Assembly: GCF_002775205.1 (NCBI RefSeq)
Contig: NC_036458.1
Span: 434,983-498,982, forward strand
Reading direction: 5' to 3'
DNA: 64,000 nucleotides
Origin: Xiphophorus maculatus
Taxonomy: Eukaryota; Chordata; Actinopteri; Cyprinodontiformes; Poeciliidae
In this document: positions 31,306-44,063 of the stretch, piece after piece
Layout of the letters: each line of letters starts with the position of its first letter
Numbering within the stretch: the stretch's first letter is position 1
The notes under the pieces: generated by a model
The model's database searches: none
What the model saw: the letters and a program-made list of their open reading frames with translations, nothing else
What the model was told of the DNA's origin: nothing
Made by a program: the position numbers and the translations under genes

Positions 31306-34300
31306 TCAGATCAGGACACTGGACACCGGCACGCGAGCGGACCGCCCGCTCTTCGGAACCACGATGGGCTCGTCGGCTGGAACCACAACAAACATCTGTC
31401 ACTCAGGAGGTCCAGTACCGGTTCCGGTCGGGCGTATCTGGAGGCAGAAGGCAGGGGCTCACCTGCGGGGACGTGGCTCTCCGCCCGGGTCCGGTCGCCC
31501 TCCACGAAGAGGGCGGTGGCGAGGAAGAAAGCCCCGCCCACCACGGCGACGAATGCGCAGAGCAGCAGAGACAGCTGCAGGGAGCGGAACCGCCACAGGA
31601 AGGAGTCGGACCTCCTCAGAGAGTCGGAGAGCTGCGGCACGGGAGAGACGACGTTAGGCTTTGACTAGGCCACTGCAAAACAGGCGGTCCCGGTCCGGTC
31701 CCGAAGGACTCACCACTCCGATCATGTAGGGACTCCCAGCATCTCCCAGCAGGTGAGAGACGACGATCTGCAGAGCTTCAGCCGTGGAGCGGCGGGTCGG
31801 AACCACGACGTACTGAACACAGGGAGACGGGACGAAACCGGGTCACCGACAGGTTCTGGAGAACCTCAGTGCGGTCCTGATCGGACCTGCAAATATCTGA
31901 GACGAAGGTTCTCACCAGCAGGATGTCGGCAACGATGGCCCAGTTCATGGACAGGAAGGTCTCTCCTAGGAAGATGAAGACCTGAGGAAGAGGATGAGGA
32001 AGAGGTTATAATGTCTGAAACACCAAGGATCAGATTTTGACTGTCTGACGTTGATAATTACTGATAATCAATGATCAATAATTACTGACTGAAACATTCA
32101 TTAAATCCATTGAAACAACCAAACTGACCAAAACCAGAACCCGCTGTGTGTGTTCTGAACTCACGTATGTGGCGGCGGTGCTTCCCTGAGCGAACACGAT
32201 GGCCAGGTAGAGGAACGGCGCCGACAGCAGCAGACCGGCGGCGCACACATACGGGTCGGCTCGGGGCGTCTTCTTCCTGAGGCGTCGACTCACCTGGACG
32301 CCGCTGAACACGCCCAGCACGCCGGTGATGACGGTGATGATGCCGAAGATCAGGCTGTGGAGGAGGAAACAGGGTCAGGATTGCTGCGGGCCTGGAGGCG
32401 GCGGACGGCGAGGGGGAGGAGCCACCTCTCTGAGGAGGCGCAGTGGGCCTCGTCCGCGCACGGCGCCTTCTGCCCGGAGAACACGGCGGCTCTGAACAGG
32501 AAGGTCGGCGCCCAGAGCGCCAGGGAGCCCGTCACGAACGCCACAGCCGTGAAACCCAGAGTGGACAGGACGAAGCTCCGGCTGCGTAGAGAACAGACGG
32601 TCAGCAGCGAGGCAAGCGGCGAGGCGCTCCTCCGCCTGAGGTCACCTACTTCCTGCTGAGTGCCCGCAGGTCTGTCAGCCAGCTGGTCTGGTGCAACTCG
32701 GCCCGTGCCTCCACGGCGCCTCGCTTCGGCTCCCGGACCACGAAGAGCAGCAGCAGGACGGCGATGAGGCCGAGCGCCGGGGTCACCCGCAGAGCCCAGT
32801 GCCAGTTCTGGGCCAAGGCGCTGACCTGCGACCCCACGATGTAGCCCAGGCCGCTGGCAACAGGAAGACCACACACACCAAAATATCAAGACTCTGATCA
32901 TCTGCTGCTAATAATCATCTGATTGGACCAGGAACCTGTGATGTCATCAAAAGGACCGGCCAATCACAGTGCTGCAGATGAAACCAGCTCTGATGTGAAT
33001 TTTCTGCCCTGATCAGGTTTTTATAAGTTGCTTACATGGATCAGAGCGAATGATGTTCATCACTGTAAAGCCTTTTCTAGAACAAATCGATAAAACTAAA
33101 TTAACTTACAGCTTTTAGGAATAAATAATGATGAAAAGTTCCAGTTTAAACTAAACAATCTGCCACTTTTCATCAAGACTCAGGAATTATTGACCTCAAA
33201 AAGCTCAAATTTCTATGAAAGCTGATTGGTCAGAGGTCAGGCTGCAGGTGACTGACCTGCCCACAGGGATAGCGAAGTAGAAGACAGAGAGCATGCTGGT
33301 CCTCTTCTCCTTGACGTAGAGGTCGGCGATGATGGTGGGGGCGATGGTGGAGTAGCTGGCCTCGCCGACGCCGACCAGGCCTCGGGTCAGCAGCAGGGCC
33401 CAGAAATGCTGCGGCCGCAAAAATCACTGTCAGAGACCAGAACCAGTTCTGGGACTAGCAGGTTCTGGAGCCGCTCACCTGCTGGGGGGTGAAGGAGCTG
33501 GCCAGGGTCACCACGGACCAGAAGGCGATGCCTCCACACATGATGTACTTCCTGTTGTACCTGTCGCCAAGGTAACCAAACACAGGAGCCAGCACCATGT
33601 AGCTGCAGATAAAAACTGAAGAAAGAAACAGTTTCAGGTCCATGGAGCCAATACAGAACCAGATCCCTTCTGCTACTGGACCGACCCGGGGATCTGGACC
33701 AGAACCCGACCAGGATCAATGTGGTGCTGGACCAGGAAAGCCGTCTCACCTGTCTGCAACAGGCCGGACGTTCCATCGTCGATCTGGAAGTAGTTCTCGA
33801 TGTCCGGAAGAACTCCTGGAAGGAGGAGGCCAAGGTCAGATCATTATTCGTCTCCCGCAGGAGAAATTTGTCCAGGAAGCAGCAGCAAAAAACTGCAGCA
33901 CAGCAACAAGAACCTGATCCAGAACGGATAAACAAACATAAATACATAAAAACACAACGTCAGATCGGCAGGACGTCCCCGTAACCACTGCATTCACCTA
34001 CGATCCGTCCTCTACATGCCACTCATTGTTGTGTTGATGACTCACTCCAAGCTAATGCTACAACGACACGATATTTAGAGGAAGCTAACGCTACAGCGCT
34101 AACGTCAATTCAAGTCACATCTGAAAGAAACCTCTTAATTTTGACATTTTCCATAAGGCCCGTATGTTTACGTCCTGCTGTGGGTTTTAGTTTGTTCTCG
34201 TCTGTTTCTGGTTTTAAATAAAGTAACTGGGAAAAAAAGAGACTGAAAGGAGAGGAAACTGGCTTTATCCCCTTCAAAATAAGAGCATAATGAAAACTTT

Positions 34301-35026
34301 AGCACAGATGTTGAACTTTATTCAACTGAACGGTTATAAAACAGCCAAGAAAACTTGCTTTAGAATTTTTCTAGGAAATTAACTTAGGGGAAGCTAAGTG
34401 CACTAAATATTTTCAAAGTTAGCAAAAGTGCTAAGCTAAAATTAGCTCCACTATTAGCATTCTGGGGGAATTGGCCACCCCTACTGGGAATGTTGGCCAC
34501 TCTTTGAGATGTTATCCTCCTGGGAATAATCTTCCTCTCTGAAGCCTGATGGACTTCAGATGGTTTGGGTTTGACCTTTGACCCCTCCAAGGCTTTCCTC
34601 TGGTTTAGTGTTAAAGCTTCTGGACTAAAATGTTTTTGAGGATCTGACAGTGATGACCAGCAGCTCCACCTTCTTCCTGCTTCAACCGAAACAACATGAA
34701 ATTCACTGAAATAAATCCAGACTGCTTCCTGATTTCTGGCCCTCAGCCTAAAGGGTTAGGGGTCAGAGGTCAGGGTTTCTGCTGAATCTGGAGGAAATGA
34801 GCGGCTGCAGGCGGCTCCTACCTGCCACGGTGAAGCGGTCCATGTAGTTGAGCAGGTTGATGTAGCAGAGGATGCAGACGATGAGCTTCGCGCGGACGCC
34901 TGACACACCGCTGGCCTCCTCGTCGTCGTCCCCCGCATGCCGCCCGCCCGCCTCCTCCGGCGCCTCGGCCTCGCTGTCGGAGGAGAAGAGCGGCGCCGAG
35001 TCGGACGAGCGCTGACCCAGAGACAT
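31306..35026 (-). CDS. spns1: Spinster homolog 1, lysosomal lysophospholipid transporter
   Basis: A major facilitator superfamily protein of the lysosomal membrane that exports lysophospholipids. Eleven exons on the minus strand: 34822-35026, 33750-33815, 33479-33615, 33257-33408, 32650-32853, 32426-32581, 32165-32354, 31916-31981, 31714-31812, 31463-31631, 31306-31376. They sum to 504 codons plus stop; human SPNS1 has about 528. Recognisable blocks in order: [16 protein letters not shown] (TM1), [20 protein letters not shown], the MFS loop with [107 protein letters not shown] and the C-terminus [20 protein letters not shown] start at MSLGQRSS because a strong acceptor (TCTCCTCATCCGCAG) ends one base before this ATG; the upstream in-frame ATG is intronic. 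The N-terminus is acidic and Ser-rich, with possible dileucine-like sorting sequence not clear. Confidence 0.97.
34030..34470. repeat. GCTAA-rich dispersed repeat, copy A (spns1 intron 1)
   Basis: Contains AAGCTAATGCTACAACGAC, CTTCAAAATAAGAGCATAAT, AACTTTATTCAACTGAACGG, AAATTAACTTAGGGGAAGCT and AAAGTTAGCAAAAGTGCTAA in that order. The same ordered phrases recur in copies B and C. It has no ORF. Confidence 0.75.
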
Positions 35027-35059
35027 GCTGCGGATGAGGAGAAGACAACCCATCTCACT

Positions 35060-36300
35060 ATCTGCTGCTTTTCTGTTTCTAACATGTTTTAAGTTTAGAA
35101 AATCTTCCTCAACTGAAAAAATAAAGAACTGGAGAGTTAAGACTTAAAACAGTCGGTTCTGTTCCTGAACCTCCTTCATGGACCGGTTCTGCTGAATGTC
35201 AGATCTCCGGATCCGTTGCCCCGCAACAGAGAAAGTCTGATAAATGCTGTAAGCAGTCGTGTGACGTCTGTGAATATGAATCCGGTTTCCAACAGGAAGA
35301 CGAGCTGAAGACGGCTTTTCTGACCCGACAGCAACTTGAGACTAAAACAGCCGCAGCGAGTTGACGAGTCGCCGCATGAAGGAAGAAATCAGCTGGAAAC
35401 AGCAGGCGGGCTTGTTAACGGGTGAAACCGTGATGATCAAACACTGACTAGTCAAAGCATGCACATCCACGCTGCAACATTTCCTCCAATTCAGTCAGAT
35501 GAGCAACATCAGGTTCAGCATTTTAGAGGCTTTTCCCCCAAAACACCAGGAGACAGTGTCAACGTTTCGGTCCAGACGGAAACGGCAGAGCGTCCGACAT
35601 CCAGAGATCAGTCCGCCTTTCGTGAAGAACAACGAAAACAGAAATCAACATGGAAAAGTGAACCTCTGAGGAGGAAGCAGTTTCACCTTCATCTGTTGCT
35701 GAAAGAGGAACTAAACTGGAATTTCTCAAACATCAGAGAGTGAAGAGCTGCAGCAGAAGAAAAGCCTGACAAGGCGACAACATCACAAGATCATCAGTGA
35801 ATGAGGAGATCCTGCCTGTTCCAGCTTCCACAAACTCCCTGAAGACAGGAAGGTTCTGATTTTCTATCAGGGCTTTAAATCTGCTCCAGAAACTTTGACA
35901 TGTTGACTGTTTGGAAACTGGAATAATCCAGACGCAGATTTCCATATTTGCTGACAAGACAGTGACGTCCTCTGGCCACAGCAGCACCATCCTCGTCTGG
36001 GACTAAAGGGGAAATACTTGTTCTGGAAGATTCTGTAGAGAATCAATGTGTTTTCTATTTTAGCAGAATTTCTACTGAAGATCTGCTGTTTTCTGACGCA
36101 CCAAACTTTAAGAAATTTTCACCAGATTTGAGTATTTTTCCCTCGCAGGAAGTTAAATGTTTATTTTTATTGACTAAAAGCGGACTTGAAACATTTTGAA
36201 ACGTTTTCTTTTTAATTCGGCTTCAAAAACATCAACTAAAAACAAGGAGACATGAACCAACCCCAGAGCTCATCCCAACCTGGTGACGGTGTTTACCTGG
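35060..36300. other. spns1: spns1 5' UTR intron, nothing further seen
   Basis: Sequence between the coding exon and the proposed untranslated exon. No ORF or repeat of note was found; weak CAG/CTG-rich patches only. Confidence 0.4.
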
Positions 36301-36302
36301 GA

Positions 36303-36560
36303 GGATGAATCAGGACAGTTGTCTCTCCGTCTCCTGCTGCCGGTTGAAAATATTCCCACTGAAAGTCAGAAAAATTAATTAAAAGTCATGTTGTCACCTT
36401 ACAGCTAAAACTCCTCCAGCTGTTCGAAGAAAAGTGGAATCAGAGATAAAACTGGACAGTTTTCTGCCGTCAGTTGTTCTCCGCCGCCATCATCCAGCTG
36501 AGCTAACTTCCGCTCTGAGGCTCACATGACCAGCGGGTCACGTGACCGCGGCGGAACACA
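36303..36560 (-). promoter_or_regulatory. spns1: spns1 promoter and untranslated first exon with CLEAR-type E-box
   Basis: Seen from the gene, a GC-rich block has GTCACGTGAC at 36537-36546 (palindromic), a second E-box-like TCACATGA at 36522-36529 (read on the plus strand), and an ETS-like ACTTCCG at 36506-36512. The presumed untranslated exon ends with donor CCCAG|GTAAACACC at about 36298. The next acceptor is the one just before the coding start at 35026. GTCACGTGAC is the consensus site of TFEB/TFE3 in lysosomal gene promoters. Placement is by inference. Confidence 0.6.
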
Positions 36561-37066
36561 AAACTGACATTTATCACATTTACTGGTTACGTTTCATGGA
36601 CCGGAAAGTTCCCCGAACATTTATCCTGACGGTACCGTGATTAAAACAGCTGCTCACAAATTCAATTCAATTATAGAATGAAAAAATAAAACGAAACGAT
36701 ACCAAATGGCTAATTTACAATTCTAGTCATTACTCAGGTCCAAATGAAACATTTCCAACTTTAAAATGTGTCAACAATTCAGCCTGCTGGCAAAAACTCA
36801 ATATTTAAATATGGGATGGCCGTGGAAGATGTAGTGCGTCAAAAAATAAAAAAATATTTTATTTACCATTATTTTATTTACATCTTTTGGCAAACAATGA
36901 TTCAGAAGTACAACCGTGGCAAAATAAATAATACAATAAAAAAGTCAATTTCTGAATGAATCAGAATCGTTGCTGTTGAGAGATTTAACTTTGCAGCCTG
37001 AACAAGTTACCAGCTAAATATCCTGAATATGCCTCCAGCAATGTTCAGATTATATCAGGTCAACGC

Positions 37067-37096
<30 letters not shown>
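37067..37096. repeat. (AAT)n microsatellite
   Basis: About ten uninterrupted ATA/AAT triplets. Confidence 0.95.
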
Positions 37097-37097
<1 letters not shown>

Positions 37098-37129
37098 GAA
37101 CCAGGTCTTAATTTAACTTACATTTTTGA

Positions 37130-37685
37130 AAAGGGATAAAAAGCAGCAGGCTAACTGCAGAGACCAGCGCTACCGCTAACCCAGTAGTGCTAATCAAAAA
37201 CGTTAGCTATGCTAACGCTGAAGTGCGACAACATCATAGCAGTTAGCAGAAGCTAATACTAAAGTGCTAAATTCAATCATGTTGACACGTCACAAGGAGA
37301 AAAGAGGCTGGAAAAATCTTACATGTGAATTTTTCATGGATTTATCAACCATGTTCATTACGTCTGTAAAAATCTTTTGTTTATTGTATAATTAGTACTG
37401 GCTTAAAGTTTGTTGGAAAAAAAAGAGGAAATGGAACTGCAACGTAAACAATCACTTCAAAATAAGAGCATGAATATAAACATTTATTTGAAGAATGAAC
37501 CAAAACTTTGACAGATTTTGAACTTTAGTCAACTAAAAATTTACAAAACAGCCAAGAAAATTAAAGCTTGAACATTTTCCTGGAAAAATTAACTTAGGGG
37601 AAGTTAAGCTAGCTAAACGTTTCTAAAGTTAGCAAAAATGCTAAGCTAATAATTAGCTCTGCTATGAGCCATTAGCGGGATGTCC
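37130..37685. repeat. GCTAA-rich dispersed repeat, copy B (downstream of nfatc2ip)
   Basis: Same order of landmarks as copy A: AGCAGAAGCTAATACTAAAG, CTTCAAAATAAGAGCATGAA, TTTGAACTTTAGTCAACTAA, AAAATTAACTTAGGGGAAGT and AAAGTTAGCAAAAATGCTAA. It is longer and better preserved than copy A. Confidence 0.8.
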
Positions 37686-37789
37686 CCAGCTAGAGCAGCC
37701 CTGGTAACCATGGCAACAGCCGAGGAGCTACAGTTTAGGCACAAGAAGTGAATGAAATAATATTCAGTGAAAATGTTTCATTCTCTAAT

Positions 37790-37800
37790 CTTTATTTATT
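37790..37800 (-). terminator. nfatc2ip: nfatc2ip polyadenylation signals
   Basis: Overlapping TTTATTTATT on the plus strand gives two AATAAA signals for the minus-strand gene, about 180 bases after its stop. Confidence 0.6.
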
Positions 37801-37979
37801 AACACAATCTGGTAAATTTGTGGTTCTGCAGAAAGACCAGAACCCGTCCAGTAACTTCAATATTATCCTTAGAATCAAATACAAAGCAGCTGTGGAGTCG
37901 GAACCTGTTGACCAACCAACTGGACTCCAGAGGGTTTGATGGTTTCCGAGCCCCACAGAACCGAGCCAGCGGCGAAGCT

Positions 37980-40900
37980 TCAGGTCCAAACTTCGATGAT
38001 GTCTCCGTCCTCCAGCTCCAGCTGCGCCGCCGTCTGGCTGCCCGCCACCTTGGAGCCGTCGAAGTGGAACTGGACCGACCTGCGGGCGCCGGCGGGGAGC
38101 CGCGACAGGTACTGGGAGAACACGGAGCTCAGCGGCGCCTCCTGGTGGGGAGAGGAGGCGCTACACTGTCAGGACGCTACGGCACAGAGGATGAAGATGA
38201 GGAAGAGGAGTACGAACTCTGTGGACGAAGAAGAGCTGGGAGGAAGATCTGTCTCTGCTCTGCAGCTTCACGCTGACGCAGCTCTGCTCCTCCGATGGCA
38301 TCACCACGCATTCTGGCAGCAAACAGACGGGTCAGGAGGTTCTGGTCAGGAGGTTCTGGTACGGGTCAGGAGGTTCTGATTAAGGTTATTGTTAAAGATG
38401 CTCTGATCTCTGCCGATCGCCTGTTAATTTTTCGCTTTAGGTAGAAATGATTCTGTTATCTGACAAAACAGACAAATTATCTGCAATAAATGGACCTAAT
38501 TTAGACGTAACAGACATATTTGACCACATAAAACCAGGTTCAGGTTCCTGCTGCAGCTCAGCTGCTGCTCGCTGTGACAGTTCAGTCTGGAGGTTCAGCG
38601 GCTCCGTCTGAAATGTCACCTCCAGTAGCGGCGGTCCAACAGCCGGAGCAGAACCGGCGTCTCGCTCCGCAGCTCCAGACTTCAGTTATTGTTCATCTTT
38701 CTGACCGTGTTGGAAGCTGCGCTGTCTGGATCCGGACGTCTTTGGTTCCTGCGTTGAGCCTCCATGCAGCCAAATTAATCAAGTGTTTGGTTTTTAAATA
38801 TCATATTAGCTTGGTTGTGTCGATGCGTTGTGACGAGCTTCGCCATCGAGGTCATTCAACGTCCCCGTTCGCTCGGCCTTCAGGTTTCTCACCGCGTGGC
38901 TCAGCGCTTGTTGCTGCGCAGCGAGAAGGAAAGAGGAGACGAGCTGCAACGCAGGCGGAGAAGTCAGATACTTGTGATCGGCAACAAGAGACGCTGATCG
39001 ATCACCGATCGTACGCTTTTTCACGGAAATCGGCCAATTATGATCGGTGGCCGATCGATCGGAACAACTCCTGATTATTGTTCAAAAACTAACAAAATAA
39101 CTCGGAAACATTTTCATGAAATTTCATTAAATCAGTAATAAACTGAGAAACCAACTGAGCGACTCTAAACCTGAAACAGAAAATCCTTTGTTATTGATCC
39201 GATTACTGATCTATTTGCCTTTCGGAAGAGAATTTGATTGTTTCCCTCACCAGCAGTTTATGTACCGGTCCGGCCCGGTCCGGTCCATGTGACTCACCTA
39301 AGATGTCTGCGATGCCGAGGTCCAGCTGGCCCACGGTGGCGCCGGCTGGCAGCTCCAGCTCCTCCCTCAGCAGCAGCAGGCGAGGGGGCGGGACTTCCAG
39401 GATGGCGGCCAGCCGGCCCAACACCTCGCTGAGTCGGGTCGACTGGAACAGAACCACCGCAAACTGGGTCACGCTTCCGGTCCGTCGGACCCAAACTATC
39501 CTCCACAGAACCGACCCAGGAACCACCGTGGATCAGGACCAGGTTCTGATCCAGACCAGGTTCTGACCTGGGTCACACCAGCGGCCTGTGACCCAGTCGT
39601 GGTTCTGGAGGACAGAGCAGCTTTGGACCTGTTTGGTTCTGAACGTACCGGCAGCACCAGAACCTTGTGGATGTCAGTCCGGCAGCGGATCTTCAGTGGA
39701 ATCTCCCGCGGCGAGTCGGACCCGTCCGCCAGGCTCATGATGACGACATCATCACTGTCGTCGTTCGGGTCGGACCTTGGGTTCCTACGGTTCCGGCGCC
39801 GACCGGTTCTCCGATCCAGAGGCTCCGGAGACAGAACGGCGCTGACGGCTAGCAGCTTCTTGTTGATCTCACTGGACAGAGGACAGACGGCCTGAGACAG
39901 AACCAGAACCGACCAGGACCAAACTGAACCAGAACCGGACTCACCTGAGCTTCCGCCGGGCCTTGCTGGACTGCTTCTGGACCGGGCTCTCAGGCGGCGG
40001 TGGGGACGGACAGCCAGCGTGTCCTCTGGGACAAACAGAAACGTTAGCAACGCTGCGTTTGCGACGGCGCGTCCGGACTGAGCAGAACCGGCCGCTGTCC
40101 GACTCACAGCTGGTTCTCTGTGGGTTTGGATCGGAACCGCCCAGGTTCTGGTTCCTCCTCGGAGTCGCTGAGCTCCACCACCGCAGTGCTGGAGGCGGGC
40201 CTCCGGGGGTTAAACTCCACCCACAGGCTCTCATCGCCGCCATCATCTGGTCAGAAGTGGAAACAGCAGGCGGTCAGAGAGGTGGAGCCCCCTGGTGGCC
40301 GGCAGCGCCGCTGCAGCGCCTTACCTGAGCTCTCCCTCCCTCCAAGCAGGCATGCTGCGGGCTTCAGCTGCAGACTGCTGCTCACCTGGACACACAGACA
40401 CAACCCATCCGATCTGGGGTCAGAAACAGGCCAGAAACGGGTCAGAACCGGGTCAGAACCATCTTACCCTGCTGGAGTAGACGGGGACTGGGACGATGGC
40501 GGCGGGGTTGAGGCGTCTGCGTTTGGCCGAAGGCTGGATGACGCTGCTGGACACCTGAAGACATGACAGGAACTGAAGAGGTCAGAGGTCAAATCCAACG
40601 GGACCGTCAGCTGCTGAGCAGAACCTGGACCTCATGAGGACGGTTCTGATTGGCTGCTGCTCTGGAGCGGACAGATGCATAGAATGACCCCAGTGTCTTT
40701 AAATCCCGTTTGAACATCCAGAGTTTCTGCAGAACTGAATTTATTTTCAGCCACTTCTGGCCTGGTTCCATCTCTCCTGCTGTAACTCGCACCGTTTTAT
40801 CCCTGCTATAGTTTTCATCCTGATTCTGTTTTCTTAAAGCAATAATGTCAGAGCAGCACCTGCAGCCTGGGTGGTGGAGGGATGGTGATGTGGGCTTGTT

Positions 40901-41428
40901 CTGCAGGTAAACCAGGAGTTAAATCGGGTCCAAACGAACCTCCAGAACAGAGCAGGGTGTACTCAACGCTGACGGAACCGAACTGCATCACGGGCCGTGA
41001 AGCAGACATTAACATGTCGGGTCCATTTAGCCGAGTTTCATCAGCGTCATTTATTTCATGATTATGGAGCCAGACTGAGCCAATCAGAGCAAGCCTTTAA
41101 CAACCGTTATCAAATTAGTTAAAATGGTAAGAAATGACATTAAACAGCCTCTGATTATCAGATAAATAGAGCATATTTTATTACTTCCTGTTTATCAGAG
41201 CCCTTAATAAAAGACACTTATTGTGAAAAACTCTGACTCGTTCTAGCGACGCTAATGTTCAGATTTTGAGCATCAGAGGAAAGTTGAACTCGTCTCTAAA
41301 GTTTCCCGCCTCCGTTTCTGTCCTTTGAACCATGAAATGTTGCCTAACCGCCGGCGGGCCTCCTGGTTCCAGCGTGAAGCGTTTTAAAAGCGGCAGCAGG
41401 TTCGTCAAACACTCACCTTGTCCGCCAT
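37980..41428 (-). CDS. nfatc2ip: NFATC2-interacting protein, SUMO-like-domain protein
   Basis: Nuclear protein (NIP45; relatives are Esc2/Rad60) with two SUMO-like domains, linked to cytokine gene control and the SUMO pathway. Nine exons on the minus strand: 41417-41428, 40468-40554, 40325-40385, 40108-40246, 39945-40025, 39649-39871, 39298-39442, 38218-38312, 37980-38141; the sum is 334 codons plus stop (human about 419). The protein begins MADK and then AKRRRLNPAAIVPVPVYSS, a basic nuclear-type signal. STAVVELSDSEEEPEP looks like a SUMO-interacting motif with acidic tail. SPREIPLKIRCRTDIHKVLV and STRLSEVLGRLAAILEVPPP form the first SUMO-like fold. The C-terminal domain ends LELEDGDIIEVWT, matching the family ending GDLIEVWG. 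The donor of the exon at 38218 (GTTCGT) is weak but fits the phase. Confidence 0.92.
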
Positions 41429-42720
41429 GATTGTTTCTGCGCAGAGGGCCAGCTGGTGCTGCATTCACGGACTGTCGGAGAATATGTTTACTGCAGAGAT
41501 TTTCCGTGATCGGCGCTGCTTTCGGGAACTAACTATATTAGCTTATCTATATAAACTAAAATATTGTCGAAAAGTTCATGTATTTTAGTGACTCGGCTTA
41601 AAATATGAAACTTGCCTAATATTTAGATTTATTAGACGCAGAGAGAAATATTTCTAAATCCAGCTTTACTTCCTCAGATAATTCAGATATTTTATAGGCA
41701 AATGAAAAAGGTTTCGGCATTAAACTGTGAGCCTGGCCTTGTACAGCACCATACCTGGGCTCAGAGTTTGTGCAGCGCGGTGTGCCGAGGTGTTCAGGAA
41801 TCCCAGGTAGCCTGAAGCTACCATCAGATTACACCGACAAGCTGCAGCGCGGAAACAGAAAGGTTTTGAATTGTAATAACTGCCACTCTTTTTTAATTGC
41901 TGAACGTTCTTGGAAAGATTTGAATCTTAAAATGTGAATCTGGATGTTTATTGTGTCTGGATGGAGAAATTAGTGAGGAATCATCTCCGTCCTGGACGAA
42001 GCCAATGGTTCTGGTCCACTCTTCCTCCAGACTCTGAGACCTTAAGGTTCCGGTTCCCCTGGCCCAGGTGAGACGGTTCTGATGTCTCTGGTTCTGCGGT
42101 GGGACAGCTGGAGCTCGTGTTGGATCTGAAGGTCTGTTTCCAGTTCTGATCCAAACCCAATGAAATGGATTTTTATTGAAAATCCTCTTGTCCCTGCTGT
42201 TTTGCACTTTTTCCTTCCACTCAATTTCCTCTGAATACCATTGGACACAGCTGTGTGTGAAGAACCAGAGCTTCTGTGGCTTCCCGCCTGCCGGTCCAAC
42301 GGCTTTCCCGGCATTTCTGTCAATAATTAGTTTTGTTCTGATGTTGAGAAAAAGTCGACGCTCAAACACGAGTCTCTGAACTGAATGACTAAAATAATTA
42401 GTTTATTCAGAATCTTTTCCTGTTGGTATTATGTACAAAAGTTAATCATAGAAAATATTAAGATAAAAACAAATTAGAGACATAAGAAGCAGCTTCTGTA
42501 GAGACGACCTCCATGTCAGAAACCTGATGAAATTATTTATTTAAAATGATTAATATGAAAACATCAGAAAGCTTCAATGCAGACATGAGAACAGAGTTTC
42601 ATCAGGACACTTTGTGCAACAATTTACATGTAAATAAGAGACTCTCCGCCCTGCAGTTCCTGCACTGGCCAGCAGGTGATGCTCCATGGAAACGTTGAGT
42701 TTGTTCGGTCGCCTGCAGCC
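41429..42720. other. nfatc2ip promoter region and spacer to sgf29
   Basis: The nfatc2ip promoter should lie just right of 41428; no TATA box is evident. The stretch at 42170-42270 contains TTTTGCACTTTTTCCTTCCA, nearly repeated at 29530-29570 (ACACTTTTTCCTTCCACTCA), a sign of a shared interspersed repeat. The sgf29 3' UTR with an AATAAA complement (TTTATT near 42536) lies at the right end. No other gene is visible. Confidence 0.45.
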
Positions 42721-44027
42721 TCACTTCTTCTTGTTCTCCTTACAGGCCACCACGTAGCGCTGCGCCACGTTGAGCGGCGGGGAGTATCCGTCGGCGTACG
42801 ACGTGTCCTCGAACAGAACCGAGTAGTCGTCCTGCGGCTGCACACAGACACACGCTGACGTCAGCCGGCCTCCGCATTGCCCCGCTGAGCTGTCACACCT
42901 GAGCTCAGCGGCTCTGAGTTTACATAATCTGCTGCAGAAAAATGTTTCACACCTGAAGCTGCTTCCACCTGGAGGTAATTTAAAGGGCCAGCGCTGCGTT
43001 TTGAGGCACCTGGTGCCATTTTGGAGTATGATGTGGTAACTATGTTACCTTCAGTTGGTATAAACATACTATATTTTTATATATGTGTATTTACACACAT
43101 CTAATAGACTTTAAAGAAATTTGACTTCCTAATTGAACGTATTGAAATTGGGGGTCTGTCTCTTTAAGAAGCTCCTGCTCTTTGCCGTGGAGATTAAAGG
43201 ATTCCTCAAACATGAAAGAATCATTCTGATGTTCTACCTTTATAACAAGATCCAAAACATTTGGGTGATGCTGGCCTTTAACAGCCATTAAACTGGTGTG
43301 ACTGGTTTCCTGGGCGTGCGGTGCTGGAGGCTCACCCTGTGCGGCGGCGTGTGGATCAGAGCTCGGTAGAAGCAGGTGGTCTGTGGGTAGAGGGCCAGAA
43401 CCAGCTGGTCCTTGCTGAACAGCGCCTCCGGGTCGGTCTCCGGGTTGGCCTTCCACTGAGGCAGAGGGATGATCCTCCGGCGGCTCAGCGTGTGCCTCCT
43501 GCTGGGAACCACAGCCGGCGTCAGGGAGCCGCTCGCCTCTGGCAGAGAGGCTGGAGCGGCTCAGAAACGTTTCACATTTAAATCGATTCTAAAATCTACA
43601 GACAGAAGAAAAAGGAGCAGATTGTAGATTTCCTTCAGTGCTCCAGTTCATTACTGCAACACGTGCTAAATAACTCCCAATGCCGCACTGATGCATGATG
43701 GGAAACGTGACTTCATGCTGCTCACTACAGACCTGCGGCCGCGTTAAAGCGGCGTACGCACGAGAAATGTGCGGCGCCATATTTTACGCACAAGTCGGCA
43801 TGTATAAAAATTAACTTTTCGTCAAAGTTTGGTAAATATACACAGACTTTTTCTCTGGCGTGAAAATGTGCTGCAGAAACACAAACTTTATCTGTGGACA
43901 ATAAGAAACTACAACGAGTCAAAACTCACCTAAACACACTGAAACCTGACTACAGTGTTTATTGTGATTTTAATATTTTATTGTTTAAACAATTAAACTG
44001 AACCTCATTTATCCTCAGACAATAACC

Positions 44028-44063
<36 letters not shown>

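Noticed and set aside
35024-35053. Upstream in-frame ATG of spns1 ([14 protein letters not shown])
   Set aside because: The bases before MSLGQ form a strong polypyrimidine tract and CAG acceptor, so the upstream codons are intronic.
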